Shown here one piece after another: positions 1 through 6,621 of a stretch of DNA of 10,147 nucleotides; within the stretch, counting starts at the first letter, position 1; the number at the start of each line of letters is the position of its first letter. The notes beneath the pieces are model-generated. The model saw only the letters and a program-made list of their open reading frames with translations. It was not told the origin of the DNA and searched no databases. Both the position numbers and the translations under genes were made by a program. This stretch comes from CAMYLY01 sp039587215 (GTDB lineage Bacteria; Gemmatimonadota; Gemmatimonadetes; Gemmatimonadales; GWC2-71-9), in NCBI GenBank assembly GCA_039587215.1, contig JBDHIW010000075.1:1-10147 (forward strand). Direction: 5' to 3'.

Positions 1-781
1 CGATCAGCCAACTCGATTCGCGCTGTTGAATCGGCGGCGGTGGCGTCCACACATAGCCACCCGGAGGCAGCTGTCCGATGGTCGCCCTGACCGCGTCCTC
101 TACACGCGCCTTCGAAACGGGCCCGACTATGACGAGTTGCAGGCGTGATGCCACCATTTGCTCGTCCCAGTACCGCTCGAGGTCCTCATACGTCAATGCA
201 CTCAGCGAGCTATCGGTTCCCCATGGATCGACAGCGTACGGATGGCCCTGATAGAAGCCTTGCCGCGCGAGATAGCGCACACGGAGATCGGGCTGGGCAA
301 ACTCCCGGCGCGCACTCGCCATGAGGCTTGCCTTGGCCTGAGCAAACGACTCGTGTGAGAAGGACGGCCGCTCAAACCGGCGGGCCAACAGCTCCCAACT
401 GGCATCGAAGTCTTCCGCGAGACCGACAAAGCCCGTAACAGTCCAGTCCGCCGTGGCTTCCAATAGATACCGACTGCCTGTTGGGGTCGCAGTGCGGTAC
501 TGCTCCCGCGCCGCTGACCGCATCAGGAGCACCTCGATGCCACCGGTGGAATCCGTGAGGAAGCGCGCTCCACCAAGCAGATACACACGAACCGCAACGA
601 CTCTAGACGCCGGGTTCACCCGATGGATCACCTTCACGTTCGACACCATATACTCGAGCGTCGCCGTGTCCTGCAGGATCACATGCGACCCGGGCCTCGA
701 TGGTGACCATGGGCCCAGCAAGGTCATCATCACGGCGGCTGCCATCACGGGTGTGCTGACTACCACTGGACTGCGCCTCAT
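1..781 (-). CDS. M16-family peptidase-like protein lacking the zinc motif (partial, C-terminus outside window)
   Basis: The frame is open from an ATG at 781 to the window edge (260 complete codons seen). The start has a GAGGG ribosome site 5 bases upstream and overlaps the stop of the preceding M16 gene as ATGA (778-781), so translation is probably coupled. Residues 1-30 look like a signal peptide with a hydrophobic core (VMAAAVMMTLLG), so export is expected. The body follows the M16 half-barrel layout: a strand region ending in LLGGARF (about 68-74), and later a conserved-looking FYQGHPYAVDPWG (about 176-188) before LTYEDLERYW. Where active M16 proteins have HxxEH, this protein reads GGIEVLLMR (80-88), so both zinc histidines and the catalytic Glu are absent. 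By analogy with known M16 heterodimers, it is probably the non-catalytic partner of the adjacent gene. The M16 assignment is from fold pattern and context. The truncation is only the window edge. Confidence 0.8.
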   Translation of the reverse strand, partial: MRRSPVVVSTPVMAAAVMMTLLGPWSPSRPGSHVILQDTATLEYMVSNVKVIHRVNPASRVVAVRVYLLGGARFLTDSTGGIEVLLMRSAAREQYRTATPTGSRYLLEATADWTVTGFVGLAEDFDASWELLARRFERPSFSHESFAQAKASLMASARREFAQPDLRVRYLARQGFYQGHPYAVDPWGTDSSLSALTYEDLERYWDEQMVASRLQLVIVGPVSKARVEDAVRATIGQLPPGGYVWTPPPPIQQRESSWLI

Positions 782-2238
782 GGATTCCCTCTGAGCCAGT
801 CTGCGATCCGCTCCATCGTCGTGCTCGGCCCGAGCACGCCGAGCACCTTGGGCTGGTTCACCAGGTATGTCGCTGCGAAGGCCCTGAGATCTTCGAGATT
901 CTGCGCGTTGACGTGCTCATAGTAGCCGGCATAGTAGTCGACTCCCGCGCCGGCCCAATACGACGCCAGCGTCGGTGCCAGCGTCGCCGTTGCCTCGAGC
1001 GCAAGCACAGCGCCTACTTCACGTCGCTTCTTCGCGATGATCAGATCGCGTTTGGAAACACCGACGAGGTAGGCGATGCTATCGATCTGTGCTACCAGCG
1101 CTACGAGCGCGTTGTGCGCCTCCTCGAGTGAGGTCTTCCCGACGATAGTGATGGGGCCCACTTCCTGGCGCGTTGCGTAACTGCAACGCACAGCCTGAAA
1201 CAACCCGCTCTCGACAAGCTGCTGCTGGAAATGAGACTGAGGGTTGTTGAGAATCTCGAAGAGCACGTGGGCCGCATATGACGCCGCGACATCATCCATC
1301 ACTGCCGGCCCCTGCAGCTGAATGCGGATCGTCACATCCTGCATATTCCGCGCAACGATGGTGGCACGCGTGCCCGCGAGGGGAGTGAGCGCCTTGAACG
1401 TGGCCCCTTCGAACGGATCCGCCCCGCGCTCCCATCGCCCGAAATGTCTTCTTGCCCAACGACGCACCTGTTCAGGGTTCACGTCCCCCGTGACGATGAG
1501 CGCGGCGTTGTTCGGAACATAGTAGCGCTCGAAGCTCGCTCGGAGTCGATCTACATCTATCGCCGTCAATGACGCGCTATCGCCGCCGACGTCGCGTCGG
1601 TGCCACGCGTCACCCCAGAGTTCGCGGGCCATCGCCCGCGAGAGTTCTCCTTCCGGGTCAGACTGTCGACGCTCGAGTTCGTCGAGTACCACCGCTCGCT
1701 CTTCTTCGAGATCGATGTCCCGCAGGTCGGCACGCGTGAAGAGCCGCCCCAGCAGCCGGATTCCCTTCTCGGTGTTGGACGATGGGAGCATGAGATAGTA
1801 GTCGACCAACTCATGCGACGTCGAGCCGTTGTAGTAGGCATTTATCTGGGACGCGGCGGTGGCAAACGCGGCTGGCTCCTTGCCATACAAGCGGAACAGG
1901 AGGTGCTCGAAGAGGTGTGCGAGGCCCTCCTCCCCCACTTCCTGCACTGCCGCGCCTCCTCTGATCGCCACGAGAACCGTGGCCAACGGGGCCGCGTGGT
2001 TCTCAACGACGACGACCTGCAGTCCGTTGTCCAACTCGTACTGGAAGAAGTCGGATCCGACCTCGGGTTCCTGCGCGGGCGCTCCCTGCGAGACAAGCGT
2101 CACGATGATGCAGAGCAATCCTGCCCGGACGCCTCTCCGCCAGGATCCGCAGTGGGCAAACGTAGCGCCGGCCTTCCCAGTCAGACCACTACGATCCCGA
2201 CGTGCCTGCCGCACTTCACAGCGAGCGACGAGGTTCAC
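778..2238 (-). CDS. Secreted/periplasmic M16 family zinc metallopeptidase (active subunit)
   Basis: This 486-residue protein has the M16 (insulinase/pitrilysin, processing-peptidase-like) signature. A strand reading NGLQVVVVENH (71-81) and the segment AIRGGAAVQE (91-100) are followed by the inverted zinc motif HLFEH (H108, E111, H112). The downstream Glu ligand falls in EERAVVLDELE, at E187, the expected distance. The family cleaves peptides, often inside a two-domain or two-subunit chamber. The length suits a single M16 polypeptide that pairs with a second one. Residues 33-56 (RRGVRAG, hydrophobic LLCIIVTLVS, then APAQ) look like a signal peptide, so it probably acts outside the cytoplasm. 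The annotated start is GTG at 2238 with an AGGGA ribosome site 10 bases upstream. It gives an unusually long n-region, and a start about 10-30 codons further in is possible. The next gene overlaps its stop by 4 bases and encodes a zinc-site-less paralogue. Confidence 0.9.
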   Translation of the reverse strand: MNLVARCEVRQARRDRSGLTGKAGATFAHCGSWRRGVRAGLLCIIVTLVSQGAPAQEPEVGSDFFQYELDNGLQVVVVENHAAPLATVLVAIRGGAAVQEVGEEGLAHLFEHLLFRLYGKEPAAFATAASQINAYYNGSTSHELVDYYLMLPSSNTEKGIRLLGRLFTRADLRDIDLEEERAVVLDELERRQSDPEGELSRAMARELWGDAWHRRDVGGDSASLTAIDVDRLRASFERYYVPNNAALIVTGDVNPEQVRRWARRHFGRWERGADPFEGATFKALTPLAGTRATIVARNMQDVTIRIQLQGPAVMDDVAASYAAHVLFEILNNPQSHFQQQLVESGLFQAVRCSYATRQEVGPITIVGKTSLEEAHNALVALVAQIDSIAYLVGVSKRDLIIAKKRREVGAVLALEATATLAPTLASYWAGAGVDYYAGYYEHVNAQNLEDLRAFAATYLVNQPKVLGVLGPSTTMERIADWLRGNP

Positions 2239-2680
2239 AGCACATTTTTCCCTGGTTTGAGACGACTTGCGACGCTGCAGCTCCTCTCGAAGGTGGCATG
2301 TCAGACCCCGCGGCTCGGCAGGAGAAGCGCCCGGATCACGGCCGCTCCACGGTCATGCCCAGGATGTGTCCCTCAATCCTCGATACGCTGCCGGAACTCT
2401 CCTAAAGCGCCCATGAAATCACCATGAATCGGGTCGGGAAATGTGATGAGGTGCTCGCGCGCGGCAGCAGCGCTGCTGTCTGCGCGCTGGGGGCTATTGC
2501 CTCTCCCGCCTACCTTGCACCTAATGCCCATCCGGCCCACACCGACAGGCCAACTCGTGCTCACACTCGCCGCAGCGCAGGGCTTTCGCCGGTCTTGCGG
2601 GGGTTTCGGGCGTCGGTGCCGTACCTTCGCGACACGCATGCGGCACTTTGCCGTGAGAAACGCACCCACCCTGCGCGGCA
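2239..2680. other. Non-coding gap between DUF2817 gene and M16 pair
   Basis: These 442 bases lie upstream of the M16 pair and downstream of the DUF2817 gene. Open frames exist on both strands, but their translations are Arg/Pro/Ser-rich and low in hydrophobic pattern, so I do not call a gene. The promoter of the M16 pair should be here, but I see no convincing -35/-10 or -24/-12 element. The clearest structure is the inverted repeat at 2456-2487. Confidence 0.5.
2456..2487. repeat. Inverted repeat in intergenic gap
   Basis: A perfect 14-base palindrome (CAGCAGC/GCTGCTG, 2465-2478) is flanked by GCGCGC-type arms (2456-2462 and 2482-2487), so a longer imperfect stem can form. There is no T-run on either side, which argues against a classic intrinsic terminator. 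It could be a hairpin ending the DUF2817 transcript, or a binding site. Confidence 0.4.
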
Positions 2681-2696
2681 TCATCCACTCATCCAC
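2681..2696. repeat. 8-base tandem duplication spanning the DUF2817 stop codon
   Basis: TCATCCAC occurs twice in direct tandem (2681-2688 and 2689-2696). On the minus strand the two copies encode the last residues W-M-S-G and supply the TGA stop. With one copy, the frame would run on into Arg/Pro-rich, non-coding-looking sequence. Confidence 0.6.
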
Positions 2697-3916
2697 TCCA
2701 GCGCGCGCCCGACGACGCTCCTTCCTTCCTCCCACACTATCGCTTCCCAGTCATCCGTATCGGGATGGAAAGCCCGAAGCAGGCACTCCTTGATGTCTCC
2801 CGCCTTCAGATGTGCGTTCCCCCCATAGTGATGCAGCCAATTCTCCGCCCTCAGCGCTTTGGCGACCTCTAGGATCGGCACAGTCCCGTACTCGAGACTC
2901 ACCGCGGTGACTTCGCTGTTCGGTAGCATCTCCGGAAACGCCAGCTTGAGCGTGGCACCCAAGTGAATAGACACGGACCCGCCGCTCACGGTCGACCGCA
3001 CCTGCTCGGCTCCCCACATCGCCACGGCACGTCCGTATGCCGGCGAGTCTTCAGGGGAATTCAGGATGATCTCCGCGCTCCCGTACTCGCCGAGTCCGGT
3101 ATGGACATCGACAATCACTACGCGGTCCGCATGCGAGAGCCACCGCTCCGCGATCGCTCGTACCGTGGTGTTCGACCAGGTCGGAAACCTCCCACCGTAA
3201 AACAGTCCGTCCGGATGCGTGTACTGGGCTCCACTCACCGCCTTCGTCAGCCCGGTCTTCCCGTTGCGCGCCACGTACCACACGAACCGAGAGAACGCAC
3301 CAACCTCCCGCCAGAACGCCATGGATGTCGGTGCAATCACATCGGCCAGGTGCTCGTAGCCGGGATTGACTGGCGGTGGAGTGGCGTGATCGAGAAAGTT
3401 GCGGTTGAGGTCGACGTTATCCTCGTTCACGCGTCGTCCGTGGGCCATCCCGTACGGGTTGATGCCGTGGATCATCACGAGTTGGACACCGTTTGGCAGG
3501 CGTCCCGCGATGCCCTCCTGCAGCAGTCCCGACTGCACGCCGGAGCCCGCGAATCCCTCGACGCCGTGCGTTCCGGAGCTGACCACGAGGATGGAGGTTG
3601 CGTCTCGAGGCCCAAACACGGCGACATCGGTGAAGAGCCTCTCACCGTCGGGGCCTTGATGTGGGTTCTCGAGACTCGTTACCGATCCGCCAGCTGCCTC
3701 GGCAGCCTCAAGGAATCGAGTCCTCGCGTCCGAGTAGGTCCTGGTGAAGTAATCGACTGACTGCATGACCGCCCCCGAGTTGCCTGGAACCGCGTTGGTG
3801 GCACACGGCACGCCCATCCGCCCGAGCGCGATGACGGCTGCGGTCGCAAGGAGGCCGATGCCCACTCCGGTGATACGCCACCTACGGGATGTATGGATCT
3901 TCCTGTGTGAGTTCAC
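2681..3916 (-). CDS. DUF2817 family protein, M14-like zinc carboxypeptidase fold, membrane-anchored or exported
   Basis: This 411-residue protein carries DUF2817 hallmarks. SSGTHGVEGFAGSG (113-126) supplies the HxxE zinc ligands H117 and E120. RRVNEDNVDLNRNFLD (161-176) matches the substrate-binding NR region. DVHTGLG (270-276) supplies the third ligand, H272. SLEYGT (340-345) places E342 as the probable catalytic glutamate. All predicted catalytic positions are intact, so a zinc-dependent amidase or carboxypeptidase activity is likely, but the substrate is not known. Residues 14-32 form one hydrophobic segment (ITGVGIGLLATAAVIALG) after a basic N-terminus, suggesting a signal anchor. The start is GTG at 3916, chosen because GGAGAG lies 7 bases upstream (3929-3924). 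The gene sits 69 bases downstream of the membrane-protein gene on the same strand, with a strong hairpin between them, so co-transcription may be limited. An 8-base tandem duplication covers its stop codon. Confidence 0.88.
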   Translation of the reverse strand: MNSHRKIHTSRRWRITGVGIGLLATAAVIALGRMGVPCATNAVPGNSGAVMQSVDYFTRTYSDARTRFLEAAEAAGGSVTSLENPHQGPDGERLFTDVAVFGPRDATSILVVSSGTHGVEGFAGSGVQSGLLQEGIAGRLPNGVQLVMIHGINPYGMAHGRRVNEDNVDLNRNFLDHATPPPVNPGYEHLADVIAPTSMAFWREVGAFSRFVWYVARNGKTGLTKAVSGAQYTHPDGLFYGGRFPTWSNTTVRAIAERWLSHADRVVIVDVHTGLGEYGSAEIILNSPEDSPAYGRAVAMWGAEQVRSTVSGGSVSIHLGATLKLAFPEMLPNSEVTAVSLEYGTVPILEVAKALRAENWLHHYGGNAHLKAGDIKECLLRAFHPDTDDWEAIVWEEGRSVVGRALEWMSG

Positions 3917-3954
3917 TTGAGTACTCTCCGCTCGTCGAGTGTCTGAGCCGAAGG

Positions 3955-3980
3955 CCCGGCCGCGCTTCCGCGCGACCGGG
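3955..3980 (-). terminator. Strong hairpin after the membrane-protein gene
   Basis: The arms 3955-3965 and 3970-3980 pair over 11 positions around a four-base loop that reads GGAA on the minus strand. The one non-Watson-Crick position is G·U in minus-strand RNA but C·A in plus-strand RNA, so the stem is only fully paired in minus transcripts. It starts 5 bases past the stop at 3986. There is no downstream U-run, so it may be a weak terminator, an attenuator or a 3'-end stabiliser rather than a classic intrinsic terminator. Confidence 0.55.
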
Positions 3981-3985
3981 TTTCC

Positions 3986-4582
3986 TCATCGGACGCTGGA
4001 TGTCTTGAATCGACCCTTCGCATGCCCGAGACCGGGGAGCCGGTCCCACTTGTGCCGGGGTTCGTCCTCGCCCTCTCCTTCCAGGAGCTTCTCCGATCCG
4101 TCACCCGGCGTCTCTCTCTCCCTGAAGACGAAGTACAATCCGCCCGCGACCACGATCGCGAACACCGCCGGCTGGAACCTCGCCAGCTCGCCTTCCATGA
4201 CGACGTACAACAGACCGGTCCCCAGCGTCGACAGGTACAGCATGAAGGACAGCGCCATCTTGGTGCCCGAGACCTGCAGAGACGCTTCGAGCGACCCGAT
4301 CGCCAGCAACGCCCCGACCACGAACTGCACCTTCCACTGGCTCGCCGTCGGCATCCACTCCGTCGGATCCGGCAGCTCGCCGACGACCGCGAAGGTGAGC
4401 ACCGCCACCGGCAACAGGCCCGCCACCGCAAGCCTCCACTGGACCATCCTGCTCCCGTCGTACTCCGTGAAGAGCGTCCTCATCCTCGCCACGATCACGA
4501 GGAACGCCGTGACGATCACCGCCGGATACGCGACGTAGATGAACAGCTTCCTCATGACGTCGAATACTTCGAGTTTAGACAT
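3986..4582 (-). CDS. Unrecognised small multi-spanning membrane protein under a predicted sigma-54 promoter
   Basis: I do not recognise this 198-residue protein. Its start is ATG at 4582, with an excellent GGAGGG ribosome site 4 bases upstream. A longer frame runs upstream but reads as non-coding and would span the promoter. The protein has about five hydrophobic segments: roughly 13-33 (FIYVAYPAVIVTAFLVIVA), 50-67 (LAVAGLLPVAVLTFAVVG), 86-104, 108-127 (MALSFMLYLSTLGTGLLYVV) and 134-152 (FQPAVFAIVVAGGLYFVF). A charged cytoplasmic-type tail of about 45 residues follows, rich in Glu, Gly, Arg and Lys. No catalytic motif is visible. A -24/-12 promoter (4639-4624) lies upstream, and a sigma-54 activator is transcribed divergently, so it is probably the activator's target. 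A hairpin follows its stop. Confidence 0.8.
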   Translation of the reverse strand: MSKLEVFDVMRKLFIYVAYPAVIVTAFLVIVARMRTLFTEYDGSRMVQWRLAVAGLLPVAVLTFAVVGELPDPTEWMPTASQWKVQFVVGALLAIGSLEASLQVSGTKMALSFMLYLSTLGTGLLYVVMEGELARFQPAVFAIVVAGGLYFVFRERETPGDGSEKLLEGEGEDEPRHKWDRLPGLGHAKGRFKTSSVR

Positions 4583-4623
4583 GATACCCTCCGTGTTGTT
4601 GGTCCGCGTGTGCCTCGTGAAAA

Positions 4624-4639
4624 AGCAGCTTGCGGGCCA
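4624..4639 (-). promoter_or_regulatory. Predicted sigma-54 (-24/-12) promoter for the membrane-protein gene
   Basis: On the minus strand, 4639 to 4624 reads TGGCCCGCAAGCTGCT. Against the sigma-54 consensus TGGCACGN4TTGCW it keeps the essential GG and GC dinucleotides exactly 10 bases apart and differs at two other positions (A to C in the -24 box, first T to C in the -12 box). Transcription would start near 4613. That leaves a leader of about 30 bases containing the GGAGGG ribosome site before the ATG at 4582. The divergent neighbour is a GAFTGA-containing sigma-54 activator, which strengthens the call. Confidence 0.7.
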
Positions 4640-4700
4640 CGCACGGGGCGGCAAACAACACAGATGTATGTCGTTGGTAATGAATGGTTTACGGGGCACA

Positions 4701-4723
4701 GTCGACCGCGAGCGACGATCGAC
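4701..4723. promoter_or_regulatory. Candidate activator-binding site (inverted repeat) upstream of the sigma-54 promoter
   Basis: GTCGA (4701-4705) and TCGAC (4719-4723) form an inverted repeat with a 13-base spacer. It is centred about 100 bases upstream of the predicted sigma-54 start near 4613, where enhancer sites for Fis-HTH activators usually lie. A second imperfect dyad, GTAA/TTAC, lies within 4670-4692. Either could be the binding site. The arms are short, so chance is possible. Confidence 0.3.
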
Positions 4724-4736
4724 AGCACCTTTGTGT

Positions 4737-4763
4737 TTGACATTTCATGAACATTGCTATACA
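4737..4763 (+). promoter_or_regulatory. Predicted housekeeping promoter of the activator gene
   Basis: A perfect TTGACA (4737-4742) and a TATACA (4758-4763, 4 of 6 to consensus) are separated by 15 bases, shorter than the usual 17. The stretch is AT-rich in GC-rich surroundings. Transcription would begin near 4770, about 22 bases before the AGGGAG-preceded GTG at 4792. This placement supports GTG 4792 over ATG 4747 as the start. Confidence 0.5.
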
Positions 4764-4791
4764 TGAGATGTACAGCCATAGGGAGACTCGA

Positions 4792-6339
4792 GTGTTGCTG
4801 ACCGGGCGTGAGCGTGAGTTCCTGCAGGCGATTTCGCGATTGGTGCAGAGCAATCCGTTCCTACCGGAGCGCATTGCCGCCGAACGAGACGCGCTGGGAC
4901 GGGACTTCCGGGAGGTCGACCCGATCCGGAGTCTGTCGGTCGACGACCCGAGCCAGCCGGATCCGAACCGCGTCAGACTGAACGAGCGTCTCGAGGAGGT
5001 CGTGCCGAGCGTGCGGGAGCGCCTGGCATCGGGCGCCGACGCCTCGGACCATGACTTGGCGCTCTATCAGGACGCCGTGCTCCGGCTTCTCTACGGTCGG
5101 CATCTCGAGCACTTTCGCGTCGCCGTCGAATCGTCCGTCGCGAAGGGGCGTGGGCCGGGTCGCCTGCGATCGTATGCGAGCTTCGCCCGCGAGTGGGAGC
5201 ATTTCTTCGAGATCCCGATGACCACGTGGCGTCCCGACCTCGCGGCGCCTCACGCGTTCGCCTGCCTCTTTCAGATCCAACGCGCGTTTCACCACATCTT
5301 CCAGTCGATCGTCGGGCACTCGGTGGTCGCCGCCCGCCTGCGCGGTGCGGTCTGGCAGTCGGTCTTCACGCACGACCTGCAGCGGTATCGCGACACGCTG
5401 TATGACCGGATGGGAGACGTCCCCACGTTGATCCTGGGTCCGTCCGGAACCGGGAAGGAGCTCGTGGCCCGTGCCATCGGCTTTTCGCGGTACATCCCGT
5501 TCGATGCAAACACCGCCACGTTCACGGAGGACTTCGTGGGGGGCTTCCACCCCCTGAATCTCTCGGCGATGCCGGGCACCCTCATCGAGTCCGAGCTGTT
5601 TGGACACAAGCGCGGGGCGTTCACGGGCGCGGTGGGGGATCGACGGGGGTGGCTGGAGGTGTGTGCGCCCGGCGGGACCGTCTTCTTGGACGAGATCGGT
5701 GAGCTGGAACCGGCGATTCAGGTCAAACTGTTGCGCGTGCTCCAGGCCCGGACCTTCCAGCCGCTGGGCGAGACGGCGGAGCGACCGTTTCGGGGCAAGA
5801 TCGTCGCGGCCACCAACCGCGACCTTGCCGACGCGATGCAGCGAGGTGAATTCCGCGAGGACTTCTACTACCGCCTGTGCTCGGACGTCATCGTCACGCC
5901 CTCGCTGCACGAGCAGCTACGCGACGCACCGGACGTCCTCCGGGAGCTGCTGCAGTTCATCGTGACGCGCGTCACCGGTGAGGCAACCGAGTCGCTGGTC
6001 GACGAGGCCGAACACTGGATCGTCGAACACCTGGGATCCGACTACCCGTGGCCCGGCAATATCAGAGAGTTGGAGCAATGCGTACGCAGCGTGCTCATAC
6101 GGAAGGCGTACCGGCCCGCGCCGGTACGACCGCAGTCCGACGAAGACAGGGTCTTCGGCGCGGCCCTCCGGGGGGAACTCACCGCCGAAGAGCTGTTGCG
6201 CCGCTATTGCACGCTGGTCTACGCGCGGACCGAGAACTACCAGGAGACGGCGCGACGCTTGGAACTCGACCGCCGGACCGTGAAGAGCAAGATCGACGAG
6301 GCGTTGCTCACCCAGCTGCGCGGCGCTGCGGCGAGCTGA
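4792..6339 (+). CDS. Sigma-54-dependent transcriptional activator (AAA+, GAFTGA, Fis-type HTH) with an unrecognised N-terminal domain
   Basis: Residue numbers count from the ATG at 4747. The preferred start is GTG 4792 (residue 16): AGGGAG lies 6 bases upstream, whereas ATG 4747 has no ribosome site and sits inside a predicted promoter. The central AAA+ domain is complete. It has Walker A GPSGTGKE (231-238), ESELFGHKRGAFTGA (281-295) with an intact GAFTGA loop for sigma-54 contact, Walker B TVFLDE (311-316), sensor I AATNRD (354-359), arginine-finger region FREDFYYRL (369-377) and sensor II WPGNIREL (435-442). The C-terminus (about 494-518, NYQETARRLELDRRTVKSKI) is a Fis-like helix-turn-helix. 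The N-terminal 200 residues do not show receiver, GAF or PAS hallmarks that I can see. The segment between Walker A and ESELFGH is 42 residues against 30 in NtrC, a 12-residue insertion. It probably activates the divergent membrane-protein gene. Confidence 0.92.
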   Translation: MLLTGREREFLQAISRLVQSNPFLPERIAAERDALGRDFREVDPIRSLSVDDPSQPDPNRVRLNERLEEVVPSVRERLASGADASDHDLALYQDAVLRLLYGRHLEHFRVAVESSVAKGRGPGRLRSYASFAREWEHFFEIPMTTWRPDLAAPHAFACLFQIQRAFHHIFQSIVGHSVVAARLRGAVWQSVFTHDLQRYRDTLYDRMGDVPTLILGPSGTGKELVARAIGFSRYIPFDANTATFTEDFVGGFHPLNLSAMPGTLIESELFGHKRGAFTGAVGDRRGWLEVCAPGGTVFLDEIGELEPAIQVKLLRVLQARTFQPLGETAERPFRGKIVAATNRDLADAMQRGEFREDFYYRLCSDVIVTPSLHEQLRDAPDVLRELLQFIVTRVTGEATESLVDEAEHWIVEHLGSDYPWPGNIRELEQCVRSVLIRKAYRPAPVRPQSDEDRVFGAALRGELTAEELLRRYCTLVYARTENYQETARRLELDRRTVKSKIDEALLTQLRGAAAS

Positions 6340-6381
6340 CCGCGGCGCTGGTCGATCAGCGGAACGGCCCGAACACCCCCT

Positions 6382-6579
6382 TCACCCCACGACCTCGACC
6401 CGCACCGCGGCCACCCACACGCCGCCGTGTTCGACGTAGAGGCCGCGGCTGTCGAGGAACCGGGCGTTCGCCACGGCCCCCGACTCCTGGGCCGCTTCGA
6501 TGACCTCAGGGCTGAGGTCGGCGACGTCATTGCCGTCGTCCCACACGGGCGCACCGTTCACCCAGTTGGTCTGCGACAA
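6382..6579 (-). pseudogene. Short coding-like fragment, probable 3' remnant of an unrecognised gene
   Basis: The minus frame ending in TGA at 6384-6382 reads as real protein for about 65 residues (QTNWVNGAPVWDDGNDVADL, then a helical SPEVIEAAQESG, ending VWVAAVRVEVVG), with GC-rich third positions. Upstream of about 6580 the same frame becomes Pro/Arg/Cys-rich and unlike protein, and the only near start is a TTG at 6579 without a good ribosome site. It is best read as the C-terminal remnant of a truncated gene, converging on the activator gene that ends 42 bases away. A genuine short gene starting at TTG is the alternative. I do not recognise the family. Confidence 0.4.
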
Positions 6580-6621
6580 GACCCCCGGGGCACACCGGCA
6601 CCTACCCCATTGCCAAGCAAT

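Noticed and set aside
1600..2427. 275-codon plus-strand frame opposite the M16 gene
   Set aside because: It is antisense to an intact zinc peptidase and shows no recognisable domain or ribosome site.
2373..2735. 120-codon minus-strand frame across the intergenic gap
   Set aside because: It is Arg/Pro-rich, overlaps the 3' end of the DUF2817 gene in another frame, and lacks a ribosome site. Only its last 20 residues look mildly protein-like.
2963..3760. 265-codon plus-strand frame opposite the DUF2817 gene
   Set aside because: It is an antisense shadow. The minus strand carries all the conserved motifs.
3799..3814. TGGCAC with GG-N10-GC spacing on the plus strand, sigma-54-like
   Set aside because: It lies inside the DUF2817 coding region, faces no plus-strand gene, and lacks the T bases of the -12 box.
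4593..4661. 8-base inverted repeat GTGTTGTT (4593-4600) / AACAACAC (4654-4661) flanking the sigma-54 promoter
   Set aside because: The arms are 53 bases apart, and the repeat is exactly 8 bases with no extension, so chance is likely.
4022..4750. 242-codon plus-strand frame opposite the membrane-protein gene
   Set aside because: The translation is a run of Arg, His, Gln and Asp typical of an antisense frame, and it spans both promoters.
4861..5910. Long minus-strand frame (349 codons) opposite the activator gene
   Set aside because: It is the GC-rich shadow of a clearly coding AAA+ gene. The translation is Arg/Asp/Gln-rich with no domain pattern.
6335..6360. Imperfect hairpin over the activator stop codon (GCTGA / TCAGC)
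   Set aside because: The stem is short and bulged with no U-run. It is too weak to call a terminator.
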